NCBI GenBank assembly: GCA_945494195.1
Contig: CALYVJ010000043.1
Span: forward strand, 1-10,024
Direction of reading: 5' to 3'
Source: an uncultured Selenomonas sp.
GTDB lineage: Bacteria; Bacillota; Negativicutes; Selenomonadales; Selenomonadaceae
Length of the DNA stretch: 10,024 nucleotides
Part shown: positions 1 through 6,322 of the stretch, one piece after another
Layout of the letters: every line of letters begins with the position of its first letter
How positions within the stretch are numbered: position 1 is the first letter of the stretch
Program-made: the position numbers and the translations under genes
Notes under the pieces: generated by a model
Database searches by the model: none
Told to the model about the DNA's origin: nothing
Seen by the model: the letters and a program-made list of their open reading frames with translations, nothing else

Positions 1-95
1 CTTACCGAAACTTTTTGTCACTATGTCCTCTTCAATTCCTCTTTGGACCTCAGAATATGTCAAGGCATGGGCAGAGAACAGGGAGGAGCGTAATT

Positions 96-674
96 ATGAC
101 AAAATGGGCAGTGATTTATTCTTCCGTTACGGGCAACACCCGGCAAATTGCGGAGGCAATTGCCGAGCAGGCCGGTGACGCTGATGTGTTTCGGGTACAG
201 GATGCACCAGCGGATGTATCTGGCTACGATGTAGTTGCTTTGGGGTATTGGCTTCGGTTGGGCCAGCCCGACCCTTTGATGCTAAAATATCTGTCGCAGG
301 TAAAAAATGTCCGCGTCTGCTTCTTCCAGACGCATGGGACGGCACCGACAAGTGAGCATGCGATTACCTCATTTGCTCGTGCTGGGTATTTTTTGGGGGA
401 TGGCTGTGAAATCCTGGGGACCTTCGGCTGCCGAGGCAAGATTAATCCGGCGATGCAAAAGAAACGGGCGCAGGCTGGTCCCGATGATCCCCATGGTGGA
501 GCAAAGAGTATCGAGCGCTGGAAACTAGCCTCTACCCATCCCGATGAACAGGACTTAGCCGATGCGAGGGATTTCGTTCTGCGCATGGAGCATAAGCTGG
601 TCATGAAAGAACGTTTTTGGGCAAAGCAAGCGTCCAAGCGGAAGGAACTGCAGGCGAATAAGTCAAACGATTGA
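96..674 (+). CDS. Flavodoxin family protein (possibly BilS-like)
   Basis: A 192-residue cytosolic flavodoxin-fold protein, expected to bind FMN and carry electrons. The N-terminus is a beta strand followed by the phosphate-binding loop SSVTGNT (about residues 9-15), then a helix (RQIAEAIAEQ), as in flavodoxins. A Gly/Cys-containing segment, GTFGCRGKINP, sits in the middle. The basic C-terminal tail (KERFWAKQASKRKE) may be an extension beyond the core fold. I chose the ATG at 96 because GGGAGGAG lies 7 nt upstream and the fold begins there. An in-frame ATG at 15 would add 27 residues that do not resemble a flavodoxin N-terminus. The layout recalls the flavodoxin BilS associated with the gut bilirubin reductase BilR, but no reductase is in the window, so only the family is secure. 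It is followed by its own terminator and so looks like the end of a transcription unit. Confidence 0.85.
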   Translation: MTKWAVIYSSVTGNTRQIAEAIAEQAGDADVFRVQDAPADVSGYDVVALGYWLRLGQPDPLMLKYLSQVKNVRVCFFQTHGTAPTSEHAITSFARAGYFLGDGCEILGTFGCRGKINPAMQKKRAQAGPDDPHGGAKSIERWKLASTHPDEQDLADARDFVLRMEHKLVMKERFWAKQASKRKELQANKSND

Positions 675-678
675 ATAT

Positions 679-726
679 AGCGGACCATTTCTTTTAACAA
701 AGTTAGGGATATGGTCCGCTTTGTTT
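679..726 (+). terminator. Rho-independent terminator after the flavodoxin gene
   Basis: AGCGGACCAT (679-688) pairs perfectly with ATGGTCCGCT (711-720). A small inner stem, CTTT/AAAG (691-694 with 699-702), lies in the loop. A T-rich tail follows (TTGTTTTT). It starts 5 nt after the stop codon. Confidence 0.85.
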
Positions 727-792
727 TTGGCTAAATAAGTGTCAGAAACTTATAATAATTATCTATTTAATGCAAAAAGTATCTCAATTACG

Positions 793-821
793 TTGACAAT
801 AAACGTCATTAATGTTAATAT
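793..821 (+). promoter_or_regulatory. Strong sigma-70-type promoter for the GntP permease
   Basis: A consensus -35 TTGACA (793-798), a 17-nt spacer and a -10 TAATAT (816-821). A TGT (813-815) just before the -10 makes it an extended -10 element. Predicted start of transcription is about 828, giving a leader of roughly 180 nt before the permease start codon. Confidence 0.75.
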
Positions 822-866
822 AAAATGCGTAAACGGAAAAGAACATAATTGTGAAGATATTCATGC

Positions 867-912
867 GGAAAAAGCAGTCGGTGGCGGGAAGTCAAATGTC
901 GGCTGCTTTTCC
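867..912 (+). other. Hairpin in the permease mRNA leader
   Basis: AAAAGCAG (870-877) pairs with CTGCTTTT (903-910). It extends inward through TCG/CGG pairs (one of them U-G) and outward through GG/CC with one bulged A. It lies wholly inside the leader transcribed from the promoter at 793-821. No clean U-run follows, so it is a weak candidate for a terminator or attenuator and may instead be a stabilising or protein-binding structure. The remainder of the 675-1010 gap is AT-rich, and I see no convincing gene in it. Confidence 0.45.
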
Positions 913-1010
913 TATGAGTAAAAAAATTATTATTTTCAATTATCATCATTTCCAAATTCCTACAAGTTTCTATTATTAAATCCTGTTTTAGAAGGGAGTC
1001 TTTGGACTAC

Positions 1011-2429
1011 ATGGAGGCATTTTGTATCGCAGTCGCTTTGCTGGGGTTGATGTACTTTGCCTACCGCGGCTGGTCAATCATCCTGATTGCGCCTTTTTTT
1101 GCGGGGTTGGCAGCCTTGGCAAGCATGTTTGACATTTTGCCGGTGTACAGTGAATTGTACATGACGCGACTGGCAGAATACGTCAAAACCTACTACCCGG
1201 TATTTTTGTTTGGTGCTGTATTTGCACGATTGATGGAAAAGGGCGGGCTGGCATCAGCAGTAGCCGCTAAGATTGTCGATGTGCTCGGGGAAAAGCGGGC
1301 AATACTGGCTGTGTTGATGGGCTGCGGTGCGCTGACTTACGGCGGACTCAGTGTGTTCGTTGTTGCTTTTGTCATGTATCCGTTTGGTGCGGTGGTATTC
1401 AAGAAAGCGGATATTCCGAAACGGCTGCTTCCAGCAGCTTTATGGGTAGGCATATTCTCCTTTGCTATGGTATCTTTACCTGGCACGCCGCAAATCCAGA
1501 ACATCATTCCGTCCTCCTATTTTCAAACCAGTACTTGGGCGGCTCCGGGAATTGGCGTCTTTGCTTCGCTGCTCTTCTTGTTGATTGGCTGGGGATGGAT
1601 TGGACGCCGCGCAAAGCTTTTGAAAGCACAAGGCGAGGGCTATGGCAATCACGTTACCGAAGGGCGTAAAAAACGCAATCCCAAAATACATATTCCTTGG
1701 TATTGGTCCTTGCTGCCGTTGCTCATGGTCATTGTCATCAATGTAATTCTTTCTAATCCTTTTGGTTGGGAATGGGGCTTTCATTGGAATGAAGAAAGTC
1801 TTGAGGCATTCAAGCCGCTTCACCTGTCCCTTTTGGCTGCTAAGGTGGGTAAGGTATCGGCAATCTGGTCGATTAGCGTTGCCCTTATCCTGAGCAGTTT
1901 TGCGGCTGCCTATATTGGCCGCAAGCGTTTTATGGTTATGGATGGCTTTTTGGCGCCAATCAATTATGCGGCACTTTCCTCGGGAACCGCTGTATTGAAT
2001 GTTGCTTCTGGCTATGCCTTTGGCTGTGTTATTACGGCTATGCCGGGATTCCTCCCGGTAACGGATTGGCTGATCGGCATTGCCGATTCCTTTGGTCCAT
2101 TGTTATCGGCGGTTATTACGACGAATATCATGTGCGGGATTACGGGATCGGCTTCTGGTGGTTTGACGATTGCCCTGTCGGCATTGGGGGAGCAATGGGC
2201 GGCTATGGCAACAGCAGCCGGGATTCCGTTGGAGGTCCTGCACCGCATTGTTGCGATTGCTTCGGTGGGCATTGACCCGGTTCCTCATTGTGGTGCTTTG
2301 GTAACCCTGTTGGCAATATGCGGGCTTACCCATAATGATTCCTATTACGATATTGCTGTGATCATGGGGCTGAAATTTTTCGTTCCGTTCTTATGTATTC
2401 TCTTCTATATGTTGACGGGAATATGCTAA
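1011..2429 (+). CDS. GntP-family permease (organic acid/gluconate-type H+ symporter)
   Basis: A 472-residue inner-membrane transporter, hydrophobic throughout with a dozen or so likely membrane segments. The motifs that identify the family are GALTYGGLSVFVVAF (about residues 107-121), the loop LPGTPQIQN (about 156-164), and the C-terminal GSASGGLTIAL followed by IDPVPHCGALVTLL and GLTHNDSYYDI. All are characteristic of GntP-type permeases, which import gluconate, hydroxy acids or related carboxylates with protons. The substrate cannot be read from sequence. AAGGGAG at 992-998 is 12 nt from this ATG but only 3 nt from an in-frame TTG at 1002, which would add three residues; neither spacing is ideal. 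The gene stands alone between its own promoter and a strong terminator, with no catabolic partner beside it. Confidence 0.88.
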   Translation: MEAFCIAVALLGLMYFAYRGWSIILIAPFFAGLAALASMFDILPVYSELYMTRLAEYVKTYYPVFLFGAVFARLMEKGGLASAVAAKIVDVLGEKRAILAVLMGCGALTYGGLSVFVVAFVMYPFGAVVFKKADIPKRLLPAALWVGIFSFAMVSLPGTPQIQNIIPSSYFQTSTWAAPGIGVFASLLFLLIGWGWIGRRAKLLKAQGEGYGNHVTEGRKKRNPKIHIPWYWSLLPLLMVIVINVILSNPFGWEWGFHWNEESLEAFKPLHLSLLAAKVGKVSAIWSISVALILSSFAAAYIGRKRFMVMDGFLAPINYAALSSGTAVLNVASGYAFGCVITAMPGFLPVTDWLIGIADSFGPLLSAVITTNIMCGITGSASGGLTIALSALGEQWAAMATAAGIPLEVLHRIVAIASVGIDPVPHCGALVTLLAICGLTHNDSYYDIAVIMGLKFFVPFLCILFYMLTGIC

Positions 2430-2656
2430 AAAATTTAGGCCCGAAACCAATTTGGTTTCGGGCCTAAATTTTTTTACTGGATTTTGTTAATCATTCGGAA
2501 CTGGTTGTGAATTTCATCGTATTCATGGTATCACCTCGGAAAAGAAGATTTGTGATACCAGCTCCAAAGAAAAAAGGACTAAAATCCTTATTGGGGATGA
2601 TACCAGGTATACGGACCTTTTTAGATACGTAATGGGGTTGTATCTTTAAAAGAAGT
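2428..2656 (-). ncRNA. Putative small structured transcript or short-peptide RNA
   Basis: This stretch appears to be an independent minus-strand transcription unit of about 225 nt, lying between a promoter (2690-2661) and the bidirectional hairpin (2471-2428). Reading along the minus strand there are: an AGATAC/GTATCT hairpin (2645-2623), an AAGGA/TCCTT hairpin followed by T's (around 2592-2571), and GGTATCA (2557-2551) able to pair with TGATACC (2533-2527). A second GGTATCA copy lies upstream (about 2605-2599), so the TGATACC could switch partners. TGATACC overlaps GAGGTGA, a good ribosome binding site, directly ahead of an ATG at 2526 that opens an 11-codon frame (to 2491). Its stop overlaps the ATG of a further 6-codon frame. 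I recognise no known RNA family. It could equally be a decayed gene remnant. Confidence 0.35.
2430..2475 (+). terminator. Strong, probably bidirectional terminator hairpin
   Basis: A 19-bp perfect stem, AAATTTAGGCCCGAAACCA (2431-2449) with its complement (2453-2471), around a 3-nt loop. It starts immediately after the permease stop codon. It ends in a T-run on the plus strand (2469-2475) and is preceded by an A-run (2428-2433), so it can also terminate transcripts arriving on the minus strand. Confidence 0.92.
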
Positions 2657-2660
2657 ATTG

Positions 2661-2690
2661 ATTATAGCATAGATAGGTCTTTAGTCGCAA
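2661..2690 (-). promoter_or_regulatory. Minus-strand promoter in the 2430-2769 gap
   Basis: On the minus strand, -35-like TTGCGA (2690-2685), an 18-nt spacer and a perfect -10 TATAAT (2666-2661), preceded by TGC to make a full extended -10 (TGCTATAAT). It lies just downstream of the MFS gene's terminator, so it would start a separate transcript at about 2655. Confidence 0.6.
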
Positions 2691-2703
2691 GAGGTGAAAT
2701 GAA

Positions 2704-2753
2704 TAAAAAACAAGGAAAAAGTTTCGGAAGATGACTCCGAAAGCTTTTTCCTT
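2704..2753 (-). terminator. Rho-independent terminator of the MFS gene
   Basis: Minus strand: AAGGAAAAAG (2753-2744) pairs with CTTTTTCCTT (2721-2712). After one bulged base the stem continues with a 7-bp TTTCGGA/TCCGAAA stem around a 7-nt loop. A G and a run of six T's follow on the minus strand (2711-2705). The hairpin starts 17 nt after the MFS stop codon. Confidence 0.85.
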
Positions 2754-2769
2754 GCGGATACACAGCAAA

Positions 2770-4056
2770 TCAATGCTGCAGGGTAAGTCTTTTTTCGTAA
2801 AAATGTTGCCGACGTTGTGCGACTATAGTCTTAGCTTCACTGTCGCGGTCCATCTGATGACGGGTAAAGCGGTGATGTCGGCCAAGCAGGTAGTAATAAA
2901 GTCCGATACCGAGGAGGGAAACCGCTCCTGCACCGATATATACGACCTGGAAACCAAAGTCCGGGACAAAACTCCCCAAAGTATAGGGGCCGACGCCGAT
3001 GCCAAGGTCAAGCAGGACGAAATAGGTACTGGTAGCAATGCCCACCTGATGCATGGGGGCACAGTGAACGGCGAGCGCATGGCAGGATGCCGTTACCGTT
3101 CCGTAGCCAAAGCCAAGGAATAAGGCTCCTATCAATAGCGGGATATCCGAAGTTGCCCGGGCGATGATGCTCATGGCGATGGCCATGCAGAGCAGTGATG
3201 GATAGATGACAATGTTGCCGCCATAGTTATCCAGCAGAAAGCCGGTAAGTGGACGGCTGATAAAGGATGTCGTGGCAAAGCAGAGGAAGAAGCACGTGGC
3301 ACCGATGCCTGTAACGCCGATGGCATTGGTGTAAGCGCCCAGGAAACTCAGGACTGTTGAATAACAAACACCACCCATGAAGGCAATGGTAGAAATGCCA
3401 AGTGCCTTTATGGAAAAAAAGCGGTCGAAAGATATATGGTGCAAATCTTCCCGTTCCGAGGGCAGAATAACGCGCTCAGGGGTTTTGAGGAAGAAAGAGA
3501 GAAGGAAAATTACAAAGGTCGTTACGGTGCAGATTTCAATGCCCAAGCTAAAAGCACCGGCCTGGGTGATGTTCATGGCCAAGAATGGGCCAATAGCCGA
3601 CGCCAGCGTAACGCCAAGGGTGAAATAGCCAATACCGGTGCCCATGCGTTTAAGCGGAACCAGGGCGGCGACGACAGTGCTGGCCGCCGTAGAGGTAGTA
3701 CCAAAGGCAAGGCCGTGGAGGAAACGCACCACCATAAAGACGCTCAGGGTCGGCGCTAGTTCATAACACAACACCAACAGGAAAAACATGGAGGTGCCAC
3801 CTAAAAACATTTTGCGGCGGCCGACAAAATCGATAAAACGCCCCGCTGGAATTCGGGCGAAAAGCGCGCCCACAATAAAGAGGCCGGAGGCAAGGCCGGC
3901 CATACCGATGGAGGCATTCCAGGTATGGATGGCATAAGCCGTAGACCAAAGCATCAACAGGAAATGAACACTATAAACAAGGAAATTGATGCCAATATCG
4001 AAAACATAATCTTTGCTCCAGAGGCTTTCTGGAGCTGCTTCAGAAACAGATGACAT
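2770..4056 (-). CDS. Major facilitator superfamily (MFS) transporter
   Basis: A 428-residue 12-TM inner-membrane transporter of MFS type. The first helix follows a short polar N-terminus (LWSKDYVFDIGINFL). The loop after TM2 has the classic motif A, GRFIDFVGRRK (about residues 72-82). TM4 (VVRFLHGLAFG) and TM5 (GIGYFTLGVTLASAIGPFLA) are typical of drug or metabolite exporters. The C-terminus is short and basic. Substrate unknown. I chose the ATG at 4056 because AGGAGA sits 8 nt upstream and the protein then begins as MFS proteins usually do. An in-frame ATG at 4209, also with a good ribosome binding site (AGGTGA), would add 51 residues unlike the family. It is divergent from the LysR gene, the usual arrangement for a LysR-controlled target, and ends in a terminator. 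Confidence 0.88.
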   Translation of the reverse strand: MSSVSEAAPESLWSKDYVFDIGINFLVYSVHFLLMLWSTAYAIHTWNASIGMAGLASGLFIVGALFARIPAGRFIDFVGRRKMFLGGTSMFFLLVLCYELAPTLSVFMVVRFLHGLAFGTTSTAASTVVAALVPLKRMGTGIGYFTLGVTLASAIGPFLAMNITQAGAFSLGIEICTVTTFVIFLLSFFLKTPERVILPSEREDLHHISFDRFFSIKALGISTIAFMGGVCYSTVLSFLGAYTNAIGVTGIGATCFFLCFATTSFISRPLTGFLLDNYGGNIVIYPSLLCMAIAMSIIARATSDIPLLIGALFLGFGYGTVTASCHALAVHCAPMHQVGIATSTYFVLLDLGIGVGPYTLGSFVPDFGFQVVYIGAGAVSLLGIGLYYYLLGRHHRFTRHQMDRDSEAKTIVAQRRQHFYEKRLTLQH

Positions 4057-4254
4057 GGATAAAGTCTCCTTTCGCACTGCGTGACGGCACCGGAAAGGAC
4101 GGCAGACGGGAAAGGGCAATGTTCGTAGAAAGTCTGCCGCATCCGTTGCGTCGACATGAGCTGTGACGCTCAACTCATGAATGTAATCTCGTGAAATCTG
4201 ACTGGTCATAGATTCACCTTTCTATCATATATAAACTACAAGTTTCAATTAGTC

Positions 4255-4283
4255 ATTATAGGAGGGCCGGCAGACAATGTCTA
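4255..4283 (-). promoter_or_regulatory. Promoter of the MFS gene
   Basis: Minus strand: -35 TAGACA (4283-4278), a 17-nt spacer and a perfect -10 TATAAT (4260-4255). Predicted transcription start is about 4248, some 40 nt before the ATG at 4209 and 190 nt before the preferred start at 4056. Confidence 0.6.
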
Positions 4284-4284
4284 A

Positions 4285-4319
4285 TGCATAATAAGCACAA
4301 GAAATGTGCAAAACATGCA
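4285..4319. promoter_or_regulatory. Phased four-half-site dyad, probable LysR operator
   Basis: TGCAT-N5-GCACA-N5-TGTGC-N5-ATGCA, perfectly symmetric about position 4302. Half-site centres lie at 4287, 4297, 4307 and 4317, exactly 10 bp apart and so on one face of the helix. It abuts the MFS -35 box and is centred about 54 bp upstream of the predicted MFS start, close to where LysR activators bind. Which protein binds it is inferred. Confidence 0.55.
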
Positions 4320-4409
4320 TATTGACAATCGATTTTCAAAAAAACAAGCGAATATGAGAAAATTACACAGTAGCTATGCACAAAAATCATCGAAAATAAC
4401 ACGCATTTC

Positions 4410-4438
4410 TTGAAAGAGCGGATTTTACTTCGTATAAT
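4410..4438 (+). promoter_or_regulatory. Promoter of the LysR gene
   Basis: TTGAAA (4410-4415), a 17-nt spacer and a perfect -10 TATAAT (4433-4438), giving a predicted start of about 4445. A second TATAAT (4464-4469) has TTGTCA (4443-4448) upstream, but only 15 nt away, so it is a weaker alternative. Confidence 0.6.
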
Positions 4439-4459
4439 GTATTTGTCAATATATTGTTA

Positions 4460-4486
4460 TGCATATAATGCAAAAATGACCGGTCA
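4460..4486. promoter_or_regulatory. Two dyads in the LysR leader, possible autoregulatory sites
   Basis: TGCAT-ATA-ATGCA (4460-4472) reuses the TGCAT half-site of the 4285-4319 dyad. It is followed by the perfect 10-bp palindrome TGACCGGTCA (4477-4486). Both lie between the predicted LysR transcription start and its ribosome binding site, where a repressor-bound site would block expression. No protein assignment can be made from sequence. Confidence 0.4.
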
Positions 4487-4513
4487 AATTGTTGGAGGAG
4501 TGACGTAACGACA

Positions 4514-5401
4514 ATGGAGTTAACGCAATTAAAATATTTTCAGGCATTGGCACGTCATAAAAATTTTACCCAGGCAGCCAAATCCATTTCGGTATCGCAA
4601 TCCGCGCTGAGCCGCTCCATTGCCAAATTGGAACAGGAACTTGGAGCACCATTGCTCAATCGTCATGGGAAAGAAACGGAACTTACGGAAGCCGGAGAAA
4701 AATTCCTGTTTCATGTGGACCGGGTGCTTCGCGAGATGGATGTTGCCAGGCAGGAAATCAAGATGGACAATGGTGGTGAAGGAACGGTGAGCGTGTCGTT
4801 TCTTCATTCGCTAGGAGATACTTATTTGCCGCTCATCCTCAGCCGGTTTCATGCACGTTATCCGCATGTTGGCATCAAGCTGAATCAGCAAAATTCGGCG
4901 GTGATGTCAGAAGAGATCATGGAGGGCGATACCGATATCTGTCTTTGTTCGATGCTTAATGGTGATGATATTGCCTGGATGTATCTTTGGTCCGAGGAAC
5001 TGTTCCTAGTGGTACCGGATTCGCATCCCTTGGCGCAGCGGGAGACGGTGCGGTTGGAGGAAGTTGATGGGGAACCCTTCATTACTTTGAAGACGGAGTA
5101 TAACCTCCGGCAGCAGGTCAATCAGTTATTGGATTTGGCCGAGAGTCAGCCGCAGGTTATTTTCGAAGGCGATGAAGTCCACAATCTGATTTCTTTGGTG
5201 GCGGCAAAACTTGGTGTTAGCTTATTGCCGCATATTCCCTGCACGGAACAAATGGGGGTCAGTTACCTCCCCGTATCTTTTCCAGCTTGTAAGCGGGCTG
5301 TGGGAATTGCTTGGAATACTCGGCGGCCGCTGACACCAGCGGCAATTCGTTTTCAGCAGTTTACGATCAATTATTTCCGTGACCATCAGGATGCGGAGTG
5401 A
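4514..5401 (+). CDS. LysR-family transcriptional regulator
   Basis: A 295-residue DNA-binding regulator of standard LysR length. The N-terminal winged helix-turn-helix is clear: MELTQLKYFQALARHKNFTQAAKSISVSQSALSRSIAKLE in outline, with the recognition helix around residues 28-38, followed by LGAPLLNR and the linker helix. The rest is the periplasmic-binding-protein-like effector domain, with an IKLNQQ strand and a DICLCS segment. Proteins of this family usually activate a divergent gene in response to a small metabolite and repress themselves. The divergent MFS gene and the dyads between them fit that. The Shine-Dalgarno GGAGGAG (4494-4500) is 13 nt from the ATG, longer than usual, but no better start exists: the upstream frame is closed and the family N-terminus begins here. 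The EamA gene follows after 23 nt. Confidence 0.93.
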   Translation: MELTQLKYFQALARHKNFTQAAKSISVSQSALSRSIAKLEQELGAPLLNRHGKETELTEAGEKFLFHVDRVLREMDVARQEIKMDNGGEGTVSVSFLHSLGDTYLPLILSRFHARYPHVGIKLNQQNSAVMSEEIMEGDTDICLCSMLNGDDIAWMYLWSEELFLVVPDSHPLAQRETVRLEEVDGEPFITLKTEYNLRQQVNQLLDLAESQPQVIFEGDEVHNLISLVAAKLGVSLLPHIPCTEQMGVSYLPVSFPACKRAVGIAWNTRRPLTPAAIRFQQFTINYFRDHQDAE

Positions 5402-5424
5402 TCTATGGGGATTGAGGAGTTATT

Positions 5425-6309
5425 ATGCAGTTAAAAGGTTTGCTGCTGTTGTTAACAGCGGCGTTCATCTGGGGAACTACTTTTGTGGCTCAGATGGTGG
5501 GAATGGAAGATTTGGGCCCCTTTACTTATGCGATGTCACGTTATTTTCTTGGTTTTTTGTTTTTAATCGGGCTTTGGCGGTTTCGGCGGAAAAAGCGGGC
5601 GCAGGAAAAACAAAGAGGGACGTATCACCCAGGATGGCGGGCCGGTTTTGGCGCAGGCGCAATTATGTTTGTAGGAACTTCGCTGCAGCAGGTGGCAATG
5701 CTCTATACGACTGCTGGGAAAACCGCTTTTATTACCGCGTTGTATATTATCCTGGTTCCGATGGGGGCGGCGTTGCTTGGCAAAAAAATCTTTGGCGAAA
5801 ACTGGGCCGGTGCGGCAATTGCGCTGGGGGGGCTTTATCTGCTTTCTATTCATGGCGAATTTTCTTTGAGCTTTGGCGATGGTTTGGTCCTTATAAGTGC
5901 GCTGTTTTGGGCGGCTCAGATTTTGTTTATTGACCGTTATGCCGAGCGCGTGGATGCCATCGAGCTGTCGGTGGCTCAAATTGCGGTTTGCTGGTTGGGC
6001 AGCACGTTAGCGGCTTTGGGGTTCGAGTCTATTTGCTGGGCGCCAATTGCCGCTGCCTGGTTTGCTATTTTTTATGGTGGTGTCATGTCCGGTGGGGTAG
6101 CGTTTACCCTGCAGATCATTGGCCAGAAATACACCGACCCAGGGCCGGCAGCGATTGTCATGAGCTTTGAAGCAGTCTTTGGCGCTGTGTCGAGCTGGCT
6201 TATTCTCGGAGAGATTATGAGCAGTATGCAGATTGCGGGCTGTGCGTTGATGATGCTGGGGGTTTTGGTTACGCAGTCACGGCTGTTGTTTGTGGGGAAA
6301 AGGCGATAA
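5425..6309 (+). CDS. EamA/DMT-superfamily permease
   Basis: A 294-residue inner-membrane protein with about ten membrane segments arranged as two EamA repeats. The first repeat begins GLLLLLTAAFIWGTTFVAQ with the characteristic WG. The second begins near DGLVLISALFWAAQILFIDRYAE and ends with EAVFGAVSSWLILGEIM, a typical EamA signature. Such proteins mostly export amino acids, nucleosides or other metabolites; the substrate is not deducible. The start is well supported: GAGGAG ends 5 nt before the ATG. The gene sits 23 nt after LysR and only 13 nt before the binding-protein gene, so it is probably co-transcribed with both. It may therefore be an additional target of the LysR protein or a functional partner of the downstream sensor system. 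Confidence 0.9.
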   Translation: MQLKGLLLLLTAAFIWGTTFVAQMVGMEDLGPFTYAMSRYFLGFLFLIGLWRFRRKKRAQEKQRGTYHPGWRAGFGAGAIMFVGTSLQQVAMLYTTAGKTAFITALYIILVPMGAALLGKKIFGENWAGAAIALGGLYLLSIHGEFSLSFGDGLVLISALFWAAQILFIDRYAERVDAIELSVAQIAVCWLGSTLAALGFESICWAPIAAAWFAIFYGGVMSGGVAFTLQIIGQKYTDPGPAAIVMSFEAVFGAVSSWLILGEIMSSMQIAGCALMMLGVLVTQSRLLFVGKRR

Positions 6310-6322
6310 TGAGGGAGAGAAG

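Noticed and set aside
1..95. Promoter or preceding gene end ahead of the flavodoxin
   Set aside because: Only a poor -35/-10 pairing could be built (TTCAAT with GAATAT), and no recognisable coding end is visible in 95 nt.
224..700. A 158-codon minus-strand frame opposite the flavodoxin gene
   Set aside because: It is antisense to a clear flavodoxin with motif and ribosome binding site, and would read through the terminator hairpin. Its Cys/Ser/Arg-rich composition is typical of a shadow frame.
751..756. TATAAT sequence as a further promoter before the permease
   Set aside because: No acceptable -35 lies 16-18 nt upstream, and the surrounding DNA is AT-rich enough to give this hexamer by chance.
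739..921. A 60-codon plus-strand open frame in the gap before the permease
   Set aside because: It begins at a non-ATG codon with no ribosome binding site, runs across the strong promoter at 793-821, and has an AT-driven composition (Asn/Ile rich). The region is better explained as promoter and leader.
863..979. A 38-codon frame from ATG 863 in the permease leader
   Set aside because: There is no convincing ribosome binding site, and the frame runs through the leader hairpin into low-complexity AT-rich sequence, so it is not supported as a leader peptide.
2731..3123. A 130-codon plus-strand frame opposite the end of the MFS gene
   Set aside because: It starts inside the MFS terminator hairpin without a ribosome binding site and has no recognisable domain, while the minus strand encodes an intact MFS C-terminus.
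5379..5933. A 184-codon plus-strand frame across the LysR/EamA junction
   Set aside because: It overlaps the intact EamA frame, which has a good ribosome binding site and membrane segments. The alternative is Trp/Arg/Gly rich, as expected for an out-of-frame reading.
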